Origin: Isoetes taiwanensis
Taxonomy: Eukaryota; Streptophyta; Lycopodiopsida; Isoetales; Isoetaceae
NCBI GenBank assembly: GCA_021234155.1
Contig: JAJEKV010000002.1
Location: forward strand, 774,295-838,294
Length of the DNA: 64,000 nt
Reading direction: 5' to 3'
The notes beneath the pieces are model-generated. The model was given only the letters and a program-made list of their open reading frames with translations. It searched no databases and was not told the DNA's origin. Positions 1-12,958 of the stretch are shown piece by piece. How positions within the stretch are numbered: the stretch's first letter is position 1; each line of letters begins with the position of its first letter. The translations under genes and the position numbers were made by a program.

Positions 1-398
1 CAACAATGGAAGCAAACCTATTGGCAACAACAACCAGTAGAAACTAATTGACCGATTAAGTTCTTAACCAATATACATAATATACTAAGCTATATATGAT
101 AGCTGCACCAATGTATACATACAGTTTGTAGAAAATACTTAATAATGCTGGCAATAACTGTTCGTTATGTCTATCGATATGTTTTATAATGTTAAATGGA
201 TTGCCTTGTTTGTTTTTTCATATGGTGGTTTATTGCACAGTGGCTATGGTGCGAAACTACAATACACGACTACACAAACTTCAACATCTTTCGCACCGTG
301 GCCACAATGCTGACTTTGCATAAGGATCCAAGTTTTTGGTAGACAACACTAGAATTTGAACCCAGTAACACGACTGTTGTTTTATTTGTTAACTATTT
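1..398. other. Left-edge noncoding stretch with one palindromic repeat unit
   Basis: I see no gene here. Around 237-315 there are two half-sites of the dispersed palindrome family (TGGTGCGAAA and TTTCGCACCGTGGCCAC), the same unit found at 15.2, 19.0, 57.6 and 60.1 kb. The rest is AT-rich and featureless to the eye. Confidence 0.5.
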
Positions 399-1625
399 TC
401 ACTTAAAGAAAGTACAACAGGAGGTATACAAAGGTTTGTGATGTACAACTCTACGTTTTCCTACTTTGACACCATCCACCAAAAAATGGAAGAAGTTTAA
501 GTCACATTCTAATTCCAAAATAATTCTTACATCAAATAAAGGCCATGCTTCTTTGACTTTTAAGATTTTAAACAATTGACCACCTTTCAAGATGGAAATG
601 TCAATGACCGCAGAGTGGGTACCATCAGCATCGTCTTGTTCCAGCGGAACCCATGTCCATCTACGTCCTTCTTTTAGTTGCCTCCATCTTCTATACTTGA
701 AGGTAATGTACATCGTTTGCTTTCGAATACAATACCTGATTCGAACGCTTTCCTTCTTTATCCTGCAATCTACTTTCTCAACTCCTTCATGCAGCCAGGA
801 CGACCAATCTTCACATAAAATGTTATCCAAAAACAATTGACAATCATTTACGGTAAACATTTTTGACGTCTTCTTGACATTATCGACATCCTTGAACAAC
901 GCAATAAACATATCGACATTCTCGACATCCTTGAACAACGAAATAGACATATCGATGGCTACATTTACCTTCACGTGTCCACATACTCTGCCTTTCTCCT
1001 TCAAAGCAGTGAAAATTTCATGTGATAATTTCATCTTGGCAAGAAATACAGAACTGGAATCCATTGGGCAGGAGCTAAGCTGTGATATTGGGGGCAATGG
1101 TAAGTCCATAATTTTGCTTTTCCGAGGGTAATATCCATATCTTAGGAACCAAATCCCTCTTTCCCGCAGCTGCACTTCCGTTTCACCTTCAAATAGCAAT
1201 GATCCAATATCATAATAGAAAGCATGGAAGATGCTTGTTATGGAGCTCGATGGCTCTAGGTCCAGCACATCCGAAATACAGAGCCCTGAGATACCAAAAA
1301 CCCAATTAGTTGATTTTACAAATAAATAGTGAAAGACAGATTGAAAATCACAATTAGCACGTAGCTCAGGAAAATTGCATCGACCTCTTATTTTTTCTTT
1401 TTTTTCAATGTCTGTGGGTGTATATAGGTGCCTCACTTGGATATATACTTCCCCTCTAACCTCAAATCTGACAACAATAGCCTTCCAATGGAATGAAATT
1501 ATATTTCTTCTGCCTTTGATCACACGGCGAGGACCTCTAAATGGCGTCCAAATTGTAATGAAGCTACCAAGAGATATATTAAAGCAGCCAAAATCATTCT
1601 CAACTGTAATAGAGCTAATCGCCAT
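399..1625 (-). CDS. Uncharacterised 408-aa single-exon protein
   Basis: An uninterrupted 408-codon reading frame that I do not recognise as a known family. It opens MAISSITVENDF and is rich in aromatic and basic residues. There is no obvious signal peptide or membrane segment. A short imperfect internal repeat (ISLFKDVENVD then IALFKDVDNVK) lies near residues 228-253. A basic stretch, YRRWRQLKEGRRW, lies near residues 313-325. The ATG at 1623-1625 is chosen because it is the first in frame, and a TATA-like box lies about 115 bp upstream. The strongest sign that it is a real gene is a diverged, broken relative at 13,876-15,040 that matches it from MAISSIT at the start to DGTHS-VID and the FFHF region near the end. 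The family is therefore at least two members deep here. CAG and CTG triplets are normal in this gene, unlike in the relative. Function unknown. Confidence 0.65.
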   Translation of the reverse strand: MAISSITVENDFGCFNISLGSFITIWTPFRGPRRVIKGRRNIISFHWKAIVVRFEVRGEVYIQVRHLYTPTDIEKKEKIRGRCNFPELRANCDFQSVFHYLFVKSTNWVFGISGLCISDVLDLEPSSSITSIFHAFYYDIGSLLFEGETEVQLRERGIWFLRYGYYPRKSKIMDLPLPPISQLSSCPMDSSSVFLAKMKLSHEIFTALKEKGRVCGHVKVNVAIDMSISLFKDVENVDMFIALFKDVDNVKKTSKMFTVNDCQLFLDNILCEDWSSWLHEGVEKVDCRIKKESVRIRYCIRKQTMYITFKYRRWRQLKEGRRWTWVPLEQDDADGTHSAVIDISILKGGQLFKILKVKEAWPLFDVRIILELECDLNFFHFLVDGVKVGKRRVVHHKPLYTSCCTFFK

Positions 1626-1736
1626 CTAAAAGGAACCTGAACAACCTGAATTTTATGAAATCAAAGAACTAGAATAGATTGAGAGCAAAATGGGAGAGAG
1701 AGACGCGAAAAGCCGGGCAGCTTGGGGAGATGGAAA

Positions 1737-1744
1737 TATTTATA
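1737..1744 (-). promoter_or_regulatory. TATA-like box upstream of the 408-aa gene
   Basis: The minus strand reads TATAAATA, about 115 bp upstream of the ATG at 1625. The transcribed leader is pyrimidine-rich (CTCTCTCTCCC near 1690-1705), as is common in plant 5' leaders. Position and sequence fit a core promoter; this is not proof of transcription. Confidence 0.4.
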
Positions 1745-1984
1745 CATACCCCATACATTTAGGCGGTAATTCAGGGCAGGAATAATTTGTAATTATTGCT
1801 TCCGGCCCACCGAACCTCCAGGGTAGGCAGGTAAGGAAAATGCCGAACTTGTACCTTGACGACACCTGGCATGGATGAAGAAAAGCATGTACACGCTCGC
1901 ATTTTGATTGACCGCGCGATTTCCACTGTGGCATCAAGTTTAGGACAATAAGCAATCCCACCAAACCTCTAATGCTACAAGACA

Positions 1985-3625
1985 GACGACCCTCACTGCC
2001 CGTGCAATTACCAGACCACCATGGTCAATTCACTGTCTTGCAAAATATTGGCTGACATTCTCGAGCTACAGTTGACGATGTGGGCACATGAAGCAAAGAT
2101 GTTGGCTCTTACACAAGTAGGATTTAGGCCCCAACACTCAATTGTGGTTTAAGACAACAAAAATCCTCAGCAGGACTTGTACTAATGCGTTGATGATTTC
2201 ACAAAGCCTTTCGACATTGTACCTTGGTAATGATTTACAAAATGCAATATATAGGTTGTATGTGGTATGTTCAGGACTACTAGCAGTCAAAACAACATGT
2301 CATCAGTAGTTTTAGAGTTTGCCAAGGATACTTAATCTCTTCAACAATGTTTGACAAATATATTGATGAGTTGGAAGGTTGGCTTATTGAACACAGACTA
2401 GTGAGAGCTAGGTAGCTCATATACGCCAACGATGTGGACCTTTTATCCTACATTCCAGATGACATGCAATGCCATTTAGATGCCCTGGATACTTTCTACC
2501 AGGCCATTGGAATGTAAGTTAACTTGATCAAGACTAAGGTGTTGTTCGTCGTCTCATCCTCGTGCTAGCCAAAGGTCTCCCTTCTTCATTTACCAGGGTC
2601 AAAATGTGAGGTGGCATCCACTTACAAGTATTTAAGAGTGGAGTTTCCTTCTACCACATACTGTGACACTTCCATCCGGAAGGCACTGTATGTCATGCAG
2701 AACAACAATTATAAAGCAGAGTTGTATGACTAGGCCCATCAATCGCACTTGTTTTGGGCTCTAGTAGAGGCTATTTATCTATACAAGATCGAGGTTTGGG
2801 ATTCGATGGTATCCCTGGCCACAGCAGGAGACTGGTTTTTACCTCTTGACATGGCTGCACTAGACCGCGACATCATCTACTTTTATAGGTGGTCAGTATG
2901 GGCGTGCTTGTCTCTCTAACCTTGCTTATGTCATGGCACTAGATCTACAACGTCCTAAAGCCTATTTGAAGAAAGAAACGAGCGCAGTGGTTCTCCAGAT
3001 GGAATGTGCGTGAAGAAGATCACCATCACTTGAAATAGTACCTTGATGCTTGCTTCCTTAGCAAATGCTAGGATATGGATGTCCTAGAACAAATTAAAAC
3101 AACACACTACCAGCAACAGATTAATCCTATGCTCACATGAGGTCCACAATTGTATACAATTGTAGCTTCCATTCGCACGGGTGCGCATTGCCTCCACATT
3201 GGGACATGTAGATGAATTCGGGAGGCACGCGAGAACATGCTATGACAGTGCTACCAACTAGGAGTCATTGAGGATGAATGCCACGCCCTTCAAAATTCTG
3301 GCGTCCAACCATATCCGAGCACGCTATGTTGAGTTGTTTCTGCCTAACCAGCTACTATATATGTTGTTAGACACAGCAGCATGGGGCTTACTGGGATCAT
3401 ATTTTCAAAAGATCATGGATATGCACACTCAGATATGTCCTCCCGCTATGATATTGAAACAGATTTTTGATCATTGTATATTTTGTCAGCATGCTTATTA
3501 CTACCAAGATTTTTCCCTCGAAAACACTTTGAGGCAGGGATTTTTTAGTCCTGACTGTAACACGCTTGTTGTCCTATAGGCCAATTGATCTCCGTGGATG
3601 AAATACATTAATTCATTCATTCATT
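1985..3625 (+). mobile_element. Degenerate LINE (reverse transcriptase and 3' zinc-finger remnants)
   Basis: Conceptual translation in shifting frames shows non-LTR retrotransposon landmarks in the right order. A region like NYRTIMV...KILADILE lies near 2005-2070. VGFRPQHSIV lies near 2117-2150. DDFTKPFDIV, equivalent to the usual DFSKAFD, lies near 2190-2215. The catalytic box is YANDVDLLS near 2420-2450, where YADD is normal, so one catalytic Asp is replaced. A thumb-like YKYLRVEF follows. Near 3240-3290 a CYQLGVIEDECHAL segment matches the C-terminal zinc-finger (zf-RVT) pattern. The element ends in ATTCATTCATTCATT around 3606-3626. Many stop codons and frameshifts make it dead. The order and wording of motifs match the second LINE at 51.8-54.6 kb, so both probably belong to one clade. 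Confidence 0.7.
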
Positions 3626-4490
3626 TATCATGCATTCGCAAGAGAATATGCTCTTAATGAAAATACTAAAATACAATGTGTTGAAGATTCGAGGAACTTG
3701 GAAGATATAATGATATCGTTGAACAGATGCGACGGAGCAGGGTCCGATACATAGATGAGATGTGATGCATTTGAGATGCTCTTTGAGATGCAAAATAAAA
3801 TTACTTTTGAAGTACGAAATCCGATTACTGCATTTCGTTACGAGACATGAGTATGGAAAACCCTTCCAATAAAAAGAGGGGAGGGACATGCATTTCGGAT
3901 TGTATGGTATAGTTTAGATGAATAGCCAAGCACCAAAGATGCTGCATGAAGAGCTGCAAACAAGAACTTTATCCTCCAAAAGAGTTCTTCCAAAATAGTT
4001 GCATGCATTGAATTGTCTAAAATTCATTGGTCTCCGTGGACGATAAAATCATATTCTATTATATTCTATTCTATTATTGATGGATGTCGTCCATCAAAAA
4101 ATTCTCATTATTTCACAAACCCTTATGGGCGTTAACATAGATTACCCGTCCTGGTTTCAAGGAAATTTGTTCTATGCTGAAGCCTGGAAGGGTTTCCAGT
4201 TTAAGGATTTTAACCCAAATCGAGTTGGGAGTTTGGGCGTGTAGTAGTGGTGATGATTGGTATCTAGGTGGGGATTGCCTTCCAGATTAAGAGATGTTGT
4301 TTAACGTTGGTTAGGGGTAGGGCAACCTTGTTGCCTGAATCAGTTGTGCTTAGGTCTCTGTCGCTGCACTCTGCCCCACATTTTCCAGGATTTCATGCTG
4401 AAAAGTTCAGGATGCAATATTTATTTGATTTTGCCAATGGTTTTTGCTTCTGTATTTATTTTGTAAACATACGCAGCTGAGGTGTATTTT
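3626..4490. other. Noncoding gap with a second LINE-like 3' tail
   Basis: No gene seen. Around 4016-4085 the sequence TTGGTCTCCGTGGACGATAA is followed by repeated ATTCTATT. It resembles the 3' end of the LINE just upstream (TTGATCTCCGTGGATGAA then ATTCATT). It is probably the tail of another severely 5'-truncated copy. Confidence 0.4.
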
Positions 4491-4685
4491 TTCTTGGCCC
4501 TTGATCTGGCATATTCTCATAGGATCCAATGATCCAAAAAAGACCCGTAAAAAAGACTCATGTTTAGGGTATCGCAAACATAGGTTAAGATTTAGGCGTC
4601 AGATTTTATTCCGGCGGCATTCTTGGGCATTTTTCGTCTCCCGTTATCAGCCAGGGCAGCAAAGGTTAAAGATTTAGGGCTCGCA

Positions 4686-4693
4686 AAACCCTA
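4686..4693 (+). promoter_or_regulatory. Telo-box (AAACCCTA) upstream of RPL19
   Basis: AAACCCTA lies 35 bp before the start codon of RPL19. Telo-boxes near the transcription start are a known feature of plant ribosomal protein genes. TTAGGG at 4674-4679 is the same motif in the opposite orientation. Confidence 0.5.
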
Positions 4694-4727
4694 TCCTTTC
4701 TTCCAGCGGTCGACGGAGGCTGCAGAG

Positions 4728-5820
<1,093 letters not shown>

Positions 5821-7265
5821 AACTCCTGGTGAGAAAACCAAGATATTTTTATCTTTGTCTTATGTTCTAATGAGAACCACAGTTTACGTATTCATTATAC
5901 AAGGTCTTTCTTGTGTTTTTGCATATGAGCCAGAAATATGTTGGGGTTTGTGTTATTTAGTTTGGGTCATAGATAAAAGGCTGGGTTAGCACATTATCAG
6001 TTCATTTTGGTGCGGATGTCAAAATTGGATGTGTTGTCATAACTCGCTCTGCACTGCACGTTATTCTTCTGTATCAAATATCTGCATTGTGCACCAAATT
6101 TTCAGTAGGGTAATAATGTTAAAAGGAATTTCAAAAGGCTTACATAAAATCACTATTTAAAGCACCAACACTAAAGCTACCAAAAGTCCAAGCTTCATGT
6201 ACGTGTAGATTAGCTTTTACCAGTCTATTTAATACGGTGAGTGTCACTACACTGCAAGCTTGTTATGCACCGAAATTTTAGCGAAAACTCTATAACAGGG
6301 ATGTTACCACATTTCTAGTGAAGTTAGCTAAAGGGTCTATTTCCATACTTTATGGGTGACCATTGATTAGGTGAATATTCCTCGATTTATGCCAGATCAA
6401 TTATAGATTTTTCATCAAAAAGTAGTGTTTTAACTTTTAACAGTGCAAGCAATAAAATTATAATTTATTGCCATAAGTTAGCGAAGGCTGAGAAGGAAAA
6501 GAGTTCAAGTCGGCTGTGGCCACGTCGTGAAATTTGCGTGGAATGGCATGTTGGAATGTATGGGGGGAAGGAAATCGGGACCCGCGAGTGGATGGGGGGC
6601 CCCGCCCGGCGACGGTAGCAGTCCCCCTGCCCACTGCGGAAGGGGGGACCGATTTGCTTCTCCCCACAACATGGAAGATGGGAGCTGCGTTTTTTTTACC
6701 GATTCTTGTTCCTGATTGCACCGGCTTGATCTTGATCTTCACCGGCTGAGCGGAATGGCAGCCCCTCTTTCCATTCCGGAGTGTAGGGGACTGCCACATG
6801 GCAGCACTAGGATGATTCCGGCGACCCATCTTCCATGTTGTAATCGGCTGCCCTCCACACCAGAAAAACGAAAAAAAAAGGGAGAAGAAATGTTAAGAGG
6901 CATCGCCACCAAGGAATGTAGCATGATAGCCAACCCCTAAGTAAACCCTGCTTGGAAGCCTTGCCTTGCCAAGTCCAAAGGCTGAAACAATTTCCTTCTT
7001 TCAGGAAATGGAGCCAGATCCTTCCTAGAAGCAAAAGAATTAAAATCATAGTGGGATTTGAACCTACGAATAGCTAGGCAGGTTTTGAAGGATTCTAAGC
7101 TCTGCATTTTCCCAAGAATAGAGCCAAATGATTCGAAGAAGCAAAGAAATTGAAGCCCACAGTGGGTCCCACAAATGCCCAGATATCAGTCCCACTATAG
7201 TCATCTGCCAATGCTCTTGCGACATAGAAATAGAGAGATCTTCTACATGTGTGAATCATCATGTA
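5821..7265. other. RPL19 3' flank and noncoding spacer
   Basis: The first few hundred bases are the AT-rich 3' flank of RPL19. From 6530 to 6800 the sequence turns GC-rich, with runs of G or C. Short overlapping frames exist on both strands there, but none looks like a known protein. I see nothing else supportable. Confidence 0.4.
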
Positions 7266-7329
7266 AGAGGCCAAATTGGCTTTGAATACTTCACGCTAGA
7301 GGCCAAATTGGCTTTGAATACTTCACGCT
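7266..7329. repeat. Exact 32-bp tandem duplication
   Basis: Two identical adjacent 32-bp copies, each starting AGAGGCCAAATTGG and ending ACTTCACGCT. They look like a recent slippage or replication duplication. Confidence 0.85.
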
Positions 7330-7892
7330 GGCTTAAATACTCCCCAAAAAAAAAAAGGCAGAAAGGTGCAACATGAGGCGTGGGCAGTATTATGCTTGGA
7401 TGCCTCTATTCTCAATTCAATTTAACACCAAGTCTTTTCTAGCCCCATGGGTCTAGCCGGTAGTAACAATTCTGTAGTGTCGAATGCTTCTCTCTAATCA
7501 TTTATCTTCATTCAAGCAATCCTAATGCTTCTATTCCCAATTCAATCTTCTTATAGCTATGTTTTTGTGCTTATCGAACGTTTTTTTTTAATTAACTTGC
7601 TCTTGAACTCAAACCACTCAATCTCATACTAGGAAAACTAAGACCTTACCAACATATCAAGATTAGTTTTTTTTTGTTTCCTTGTTTTGTTAGGTTTAAA
7701 GTGGTTAGGTTTCCAACAGTATTTGTCTCCTTATTTTAGATGCTACCTTCTCAAAACTTGCCCCCCTTGGTTTAATGTTTAAGGCAAATTATTCTAATTT
7801 TCTCAAGGCCAAGGTTCAAGGGTCCAAACCTTCTTTATGTTATTATATCCCTTATTGTATCAAACCTTCTTTATTATGTTCGTTATGTCAAG

Positions 7893-8859
7893 GGTTGGAT
7901 AGGGGAACCGAGCTCCTGGAGGATGGCCATTCGCATACGGCCCCCCTGCGGAGAGCTGCCAGGAAAGGCTGTATTGGGAACTTTTTTGGTGTCCGCCTCT
8001 TGGGGTAGGGACTCTCTCCTCTGTTGACGTGGTCGTGCAAAGTCTTGGCCTTGTTTGACTTGGGGAAGGTTGCTAGCTTGGCTACCCAACAATAGGCTGC
8101 CTGGACCGTTCTAATGCTAACTCTTTGATCTAAACCTTATCCAGAAATTCGAAAAATTGGTATGCGGGTGATGACTTAGGAAGCCAGCTAACAAAAAATC
8201 AGAATTTAATTTTATACTATGCATTAATTTTGAATTTATGAATGTCTTGCTCCTGCAAAAGTGGCCCTTGACTTTTAATTGCCATAACGGGAGGAGGACA
8301 GATTCAAACTCCATTACCTCAGTTCCCCTTGCATCGCGTTTTCAACTGCAACTTCTCGGCCATATCCCAGGTGCAAAAAAACACAACTCGGCATCCAAAA
8401 TGCAAACTCTTCAAGAACCTGGCAACTCACGAGGTTTACGTTTCAGAGGCCCTATCCTTGTCAGATTCGACCAGGGCCTTGTGCCGTGTCTTGACATAGA
8501 GGAGGATGTTGACACCAGAGCACGGACCCTAAAAACGCCTCGGAAGCAGCTTGCCCCAAAAGTCCTCTCCCGAAGGCTCTAGAGAAGAAGAAGAAGAAGA
8601 AGAAGAGATTTTAACGTCACGCCACAAGGCAGCGTCCTATCGGACATGTGACACTTTATAACACACCCAGATGGGTCCTGCCCCCACCACTTTACATTGC
8701 TGAAGTGGGTCCTTCCCCCACCAACTTTACATTGCATGGCCACTTTCACAACGAGGCGTTGAACCCGTGACCTTGGGTATGGCAGTTTAAAGGACGATCA
8801 ACTTCCCCTCTCCAGAACTGTGATTTGGCTCTGCCAATGGACTCAGAACATCGACATTG
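7893..8859 (+). repeat. Fragment of the ~1.1-kb satellite-like repeat (left part)
   Basis: Starts near GGTTGGATAGGGGAACCGAG and shares long stretches with the units inside the CACTA element at 40.8-46.1 kb. Examples are TTTGATCTAAACCTTATCCA, GATGACTTAGGAAGC, CAAAAAATCAGAATTTAA, and the phrase ending GTGCCGTGTCTTGA. A SINE-like insert interrupts it at 8583-8795. The fragment stops in TCGACATTG at 8851-8859 and resumes with the same nine bases at 11,671. Confidence 0.75.
8583..8795 (-). mobile_element. SINE-like insertion with (TTC)n tail
   Basis: About 210 bp that interrupt the satellite unit. On the minus strand it carries GGTCACGGGTTCAACGCC, which resembles a pol III B box (GGTTCRANNCC), and it ends in a (TTC)n run at 8583-8607. 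It also has an internal near-duplication of a CCCCCACCA...TTTACATTGC block at about 8676-8735. I could not find a clean A box or a target-site duplication, so the SINE call is tentative. Confidence 0.35.
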
Positions 8860-11670
8860 ACTTCGAGATTCGCTGAAAACAAGGGGAATGCGAGGTGGAC
8901 GGTTGGGCGGAAGCGGCTAGAGCAGGCGGCCACCTCCCTTTCTTGCCGCTCTAAACCACCAGATTATGGTGCAAACCAGCAAGGATCTGGGTGCTAGCAG
9001 GACTTGGATTTGTTCCCCCTTCTTAAGAACAGTCATCGGATTTGCTGGTTGTTTGCGTAACCTTCCTTCTTTCAGGCGGCCATAATCGGTTGTTTCAGAT
9101 AATCCACTAACGTGGCAACTTCCTTTGGTAGCATACAAGTTCTTTGGTTGTATGCCCACTATGTCTCTTCTAGACACGTTGAAAGGGTAAACCCAGCAGA
9201 TTGGGATATTGGCCTATAAAGCGAAGGGGATAGAAACTCCAGATTATGTAAAGTAGGATTTGGATATGCAAATTCTAGCTGGAAATATCATACGCTATTT
9301 TTTTGAAGAAAACTTTTCAAGCCCGTTTAGCTTCTTTCCTTGCTAGTAGGAAGCATCAGTTATTTGGCAGAGGCAGTTCAAGAGACATGTGACTTATTCT
9401 TCATATCGATGCTGAGCAATCACTTTTTTCTTGTATGTATCAAGGATGCAGTCGAGGATAATCCTGACAATGCTGCATTGATTAGAGCGCATGATACATT
9501 CAGAGGTATGGGACTCGTTGGTATATCAAGTTCTCTAAATTGTGCATGCTAGGAATTTAAAATGTTTCAAGTACTGCTATGCTTGAACATTTTTTATATG
9601 GATACTGATATCCAATCATATGCTCAAGTACTGATATGCTTGCATCACTTTAGACCAGGTTCTGATATGTCTGTGTCAAGCTCAAGTACTAAGCTTGAGG
9701 GCACCTAGGGGACTAATATATCTCAGCCAGCATTTTGCAATCCTTTGCTTACATGTCTAAAACTGGTTGCAAAAAGTTTTTGTGAAAAGTATTTGTTATC
9801 TGTTAATTGTACTTTCTCATCAGATGCTGATGTAAGAAAGCTTTTTGAGTGTATTATGTATCAGGCCAGCATGGTTTCACTGTGCCTATTCTTCCTATCT
9901 GATCTTTTGAGATCAACATTGTAACATCTTCTATATTAATAGAAAACCACCTTACCTTAAAAAAAAAGAAAAAAAAAAAGCCCGGAAATAACTAGTACAG
10001 GCAACAACCCTACTAGCAGTTCAAGCTATATCAGTCAATCCCTCAGTAGCCTTATCATTCCGTACATTTGATCGAGCAGATCAAAAGATGGTGCATCCAA
10101 CCATGGTCAAAACATTCCAGTACTTTAGTCTTTTATACATCTTTCCTACATTATGTTCTATGGTCACAATTTCCAATCATTAAACATTTTTGTTCCTTTT
10201 CCAACTCGTATCATTTACTGCGCATGTTCCATAAACCAACCTTTTGACATTACCACATGCACTTGCATGTGCATCTTTTACATGCAAACATGCATGTCTG
10301 CCATATGCACAAGAGTCTTTATTAGGAACATCTTTTCATAACAAAGATCTGTTTTAAGTTCCTATTGTTGCATCATATAAATCTATTTCCCTTTCGTTAG
10401 GGACTAGAAAAGGATCTTCCTACCGTTATATTCATAGCATCCACAATGAGGAGATCTTATCCTTAAAGTTCTTTCCCTTATGTGCTATAGATATAGTCGT
10501 TTGAACTCGGATCAATTTTCTAGTCATTTATCCTATGCAACTATGCATTGTAAGTATGCCTATTTTTTCCAAGTTTCATATGCCTGAAACCAAGTTATTA
10601 CTACATGTATTTGCTACAGTACACTCATAGGATTTAATGTCAATCCCGTTCACATATTGGACAAAATTAAGGAAAATATTTCGTTACATGCTTCATAAAC
10701 TGTTTTTTGTATTCAATATGAATGCAAAAACATGTTTACGGTTCTTTTCTGGAAAACTCATGTATATTCACCACTGTTCCCATGTGTTAGACAACTTTAT
10801 ATCATTATCTAAGATTTCAACCATTTTACATCATTATCTCAAATTTCTTAAGCAAGATAGAGAAGCCATAAATTATTACTATAGCACCATCTTCTAAGCT
10901 GAAAAATTGCTACAGAAGTAGGCATAATTTTGAGGCCAAAAGTACCTATTTTTTGTAGATCTCCAAACATATATATGGTCTGCAATATTATCCTACTAAA
11001 TAGCAGAAAATTGTTTCTTATGCCTACAACATCGTTTCCATTCAAAATTTGATGATGATAGAAGATAAACAGAAATTCAACTTCCTAAAAAATATCTTGT
11101 AGCCTTAAAGTACACCATTTGTGCAAGAAAACAGGCCTGAATGTGCACTCCATTCCATTAAGCCTTTTTGTTTGATCGATGAAGTCATTTTTGCTAACAC
11201 ACACCATAGCGACAAAGCAAGGCACAATGGGAGCAGAATACCATGTACCTGGAGCCAAACAAGTACACATTAGCGATAGACTCGGTAAAGGTACAAGGGC
11301 CAAAAGGTACTTAGGGTGATTTTGGGCTCTTCGCCCTTCACCTATTGTACCCTTTGCTCTTGATTAGTAAAAACATAATAAAACAGCAAACATCAAACCA
11401 AAAAGATTTGTCAATCAGGAAATAACATTCTTATTACCATCAAGATGCATTTCCAGGACCTCTTATGCAGATATATGATCATTTCAATCTTGAAAATAGA
11501 GTAGAAATCTGAAAATCGCATTGCTCTTAGACACGGAGCACAATATGAACTAAGAGCTAAGCTTTAGCATGTGTCCAGAATTAGCCAGGTATCATTGTGT
11601 CCTACTATAAGAAGAGCTTTGCCTTATTTCCATGTTGTTATTAACATAAAAAAAAAAAAGAGAGAGAGCG
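8860..11670 (+). mobile_element. Insertion (~2.8 kb) with poly(A)-like tail splitting the satellite
   Basis: The satellite sequence is interrupted exactly between two copies of TCGACATTG (8851-8859 and 11,671-11,679), which behave as a 9-bp target-site duplication. The right end is an A13 run followed by GAGAGAGAG, as expected for a retroposed sequence on the plus strand. No transposon protein was recognised inside. A short open stretch at 9447-9510, translating DAVEDNPDNAALIRAHDTFR, is bounded by AG on the left and GGTATGG on the right and could be an exon of an unrecognised gene. A second A-rich run sits at 9958-9980. The whole may be a composite of more than one event. Confidence 0.45.
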
Positions 11671-12325
11671 TCGACATTGCCCTGGGGACCAAGTTTCTTG
11701 GCCGGAAGACCTCTCCTTCTTGAAGAAGTGCCAACTAGCTCGTGTCCAACACATTCGTAGTCCAACACATTCGAGGTGGCTGCTGAATATTGCCATATAG
11801 GATGTAAGTGTTTCTTTCTTTGACAAAACTGGCTGTCTAACTTGGTCCATGGGTAATTTCACAATTCTGGACGACCTCCATAATGCCCGAACAATAAAAT
11901 ACTTGGGTTTCTACATGGTCGCCCTCAGAACGCTTCACGATTTGATATGTTTCCCCAGACTGATCTTCGATTTTTTTGTACTTGCTAGAAGGAGGATCCT
12001 TGAATGCAGGATTGAACGGTTGGATAGGGGAATCGAGCTCCAAAAGGTTGGGGATTAGCGTATGCCCCCTCGGAGGAGCGCTGCCAGGATAGGCTGCCTC
12101 GGGAAGTTTTTTGGGGTCCGTCTTCTGGAGTTCTTACTCTTCTCTTCGGTGAGGCACCCCCAGAAAGTCTTCGACTAGGACCTTGCACCGTATCTTGACG
12201 TAGAAGGAGAGGGGGGAGGGGGAGTGTTGACACTAGAGCACGAACTCCCCCCCGAAAATAGCTTGCCCAAAAAAGTCCTCTCACGATGGCCCTGGCGATG
12301 GATGGGCAATTTGCCCTTAGCAGCA
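11671..12325 (+). repeat. Fragment of the ~1.1-kb satellite-like repeat (right part)
   Basis: Continues the fragment that stops at 8859. It contains the family landmarks TAACTTGGTCCATGGGTAAT, the phrase ACTTGGGTTTCTAC, GATTTGATATGTTTCCCCAG, and CTAGGACC-like text near 12,174 with GCACCGTATCTTGACGTAG. It ends in the phrase that in other copies reads GACGGACGGGCAACTT. Compared with the CACTA-internal units it lacks the block between TTTGACTTGGGCAAG and the TAGGACC phrase, so one deletion has occurred. Confidence 0.7.
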
Positions 12326-12958
12326 ACAATCTTACTTGCTAGGCAAGAAATACTTTGAGTATATCTTCTCTCATTCTCCACCTTTGCTCCTTTTTCATGT
12401 CCTTAAAAAGTCGTGATATTAACTTGATAGGTTGGACTCAAGTCAATAAATTTCAATATGTCCTTATGGTCATTTTGAAGTTGATGGGTCGGACTCGTCC
12501 ATGGACTATGTGGCGATTCAAGAAGTTGATGGATTGGAGTCGACTCAATGAACTTTAATATATATATCCCTAAAGTGGTGTTTTTGAAGTCGATGGGGCG
12601 GGCTTACGTCCGTGACTTCTTACTAATGAATTGTTTTCTTACTCTTTAGGTTTGAGTAAAAAACTGACAGGGATGGGCTTCATGAACCCAAAGTTTTAGA
12701 AGATACTCCCATCAAGGAGTCGGACCATCGAGGGGCCCTCCAAGAACCTAGAAGTCTGCATCTAGTTGGGTTGGGCATGGTGATGGAGATGACATGAATG
12801 ATATGGAGGAGGTTGAAAATGATGCAAACAAGCTAGACGAATATGATAGGCCAGATGGAAGCAACTTAGAAACACAAGAGAATGTATTATTACAAATCCA
12901 TGTGTTCATAGGAAACTATTAATTAGGCCTTAATGGAGTTTTTTTCTATTTGTGACAG
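12326..12958. other. Spacer before the phosphatase-like exon
   Basis: Mostly noncoding. Between about 12,420 and 12,610 the phrase GAAGTTGATGG(G/A)TCGG recurs three times at roughly 60-70 bp spacing, a weak tandem repeat. An acidic stretch (GDDMNDMEEVENDANKLDEYD) is readable near 12,785-12,850 and could be an upstream exon of the gene below, but I cannot place its splice sites. Confidence 0.35.

Noticed and set aside
592..840. Plus-strand frames at 592-840, 874-1131 and 1375-1629
   Set aside because: Antisense shadows of the 408-codon minus-strand gene, without any recognisable content.
6527..6829. GC-rich overlapping frames around 6.5-6.9 kb
   Set aside because: Base composition explains the open frames. 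No domain, start context or splice signals.
7030..7075. tRNA-like phrase TGGGATTTGAACCTACG
   Set aside because: It resembles the complement of a T-arm, but no acceptor stem, anticodon arm or D-arm can be folded around it.
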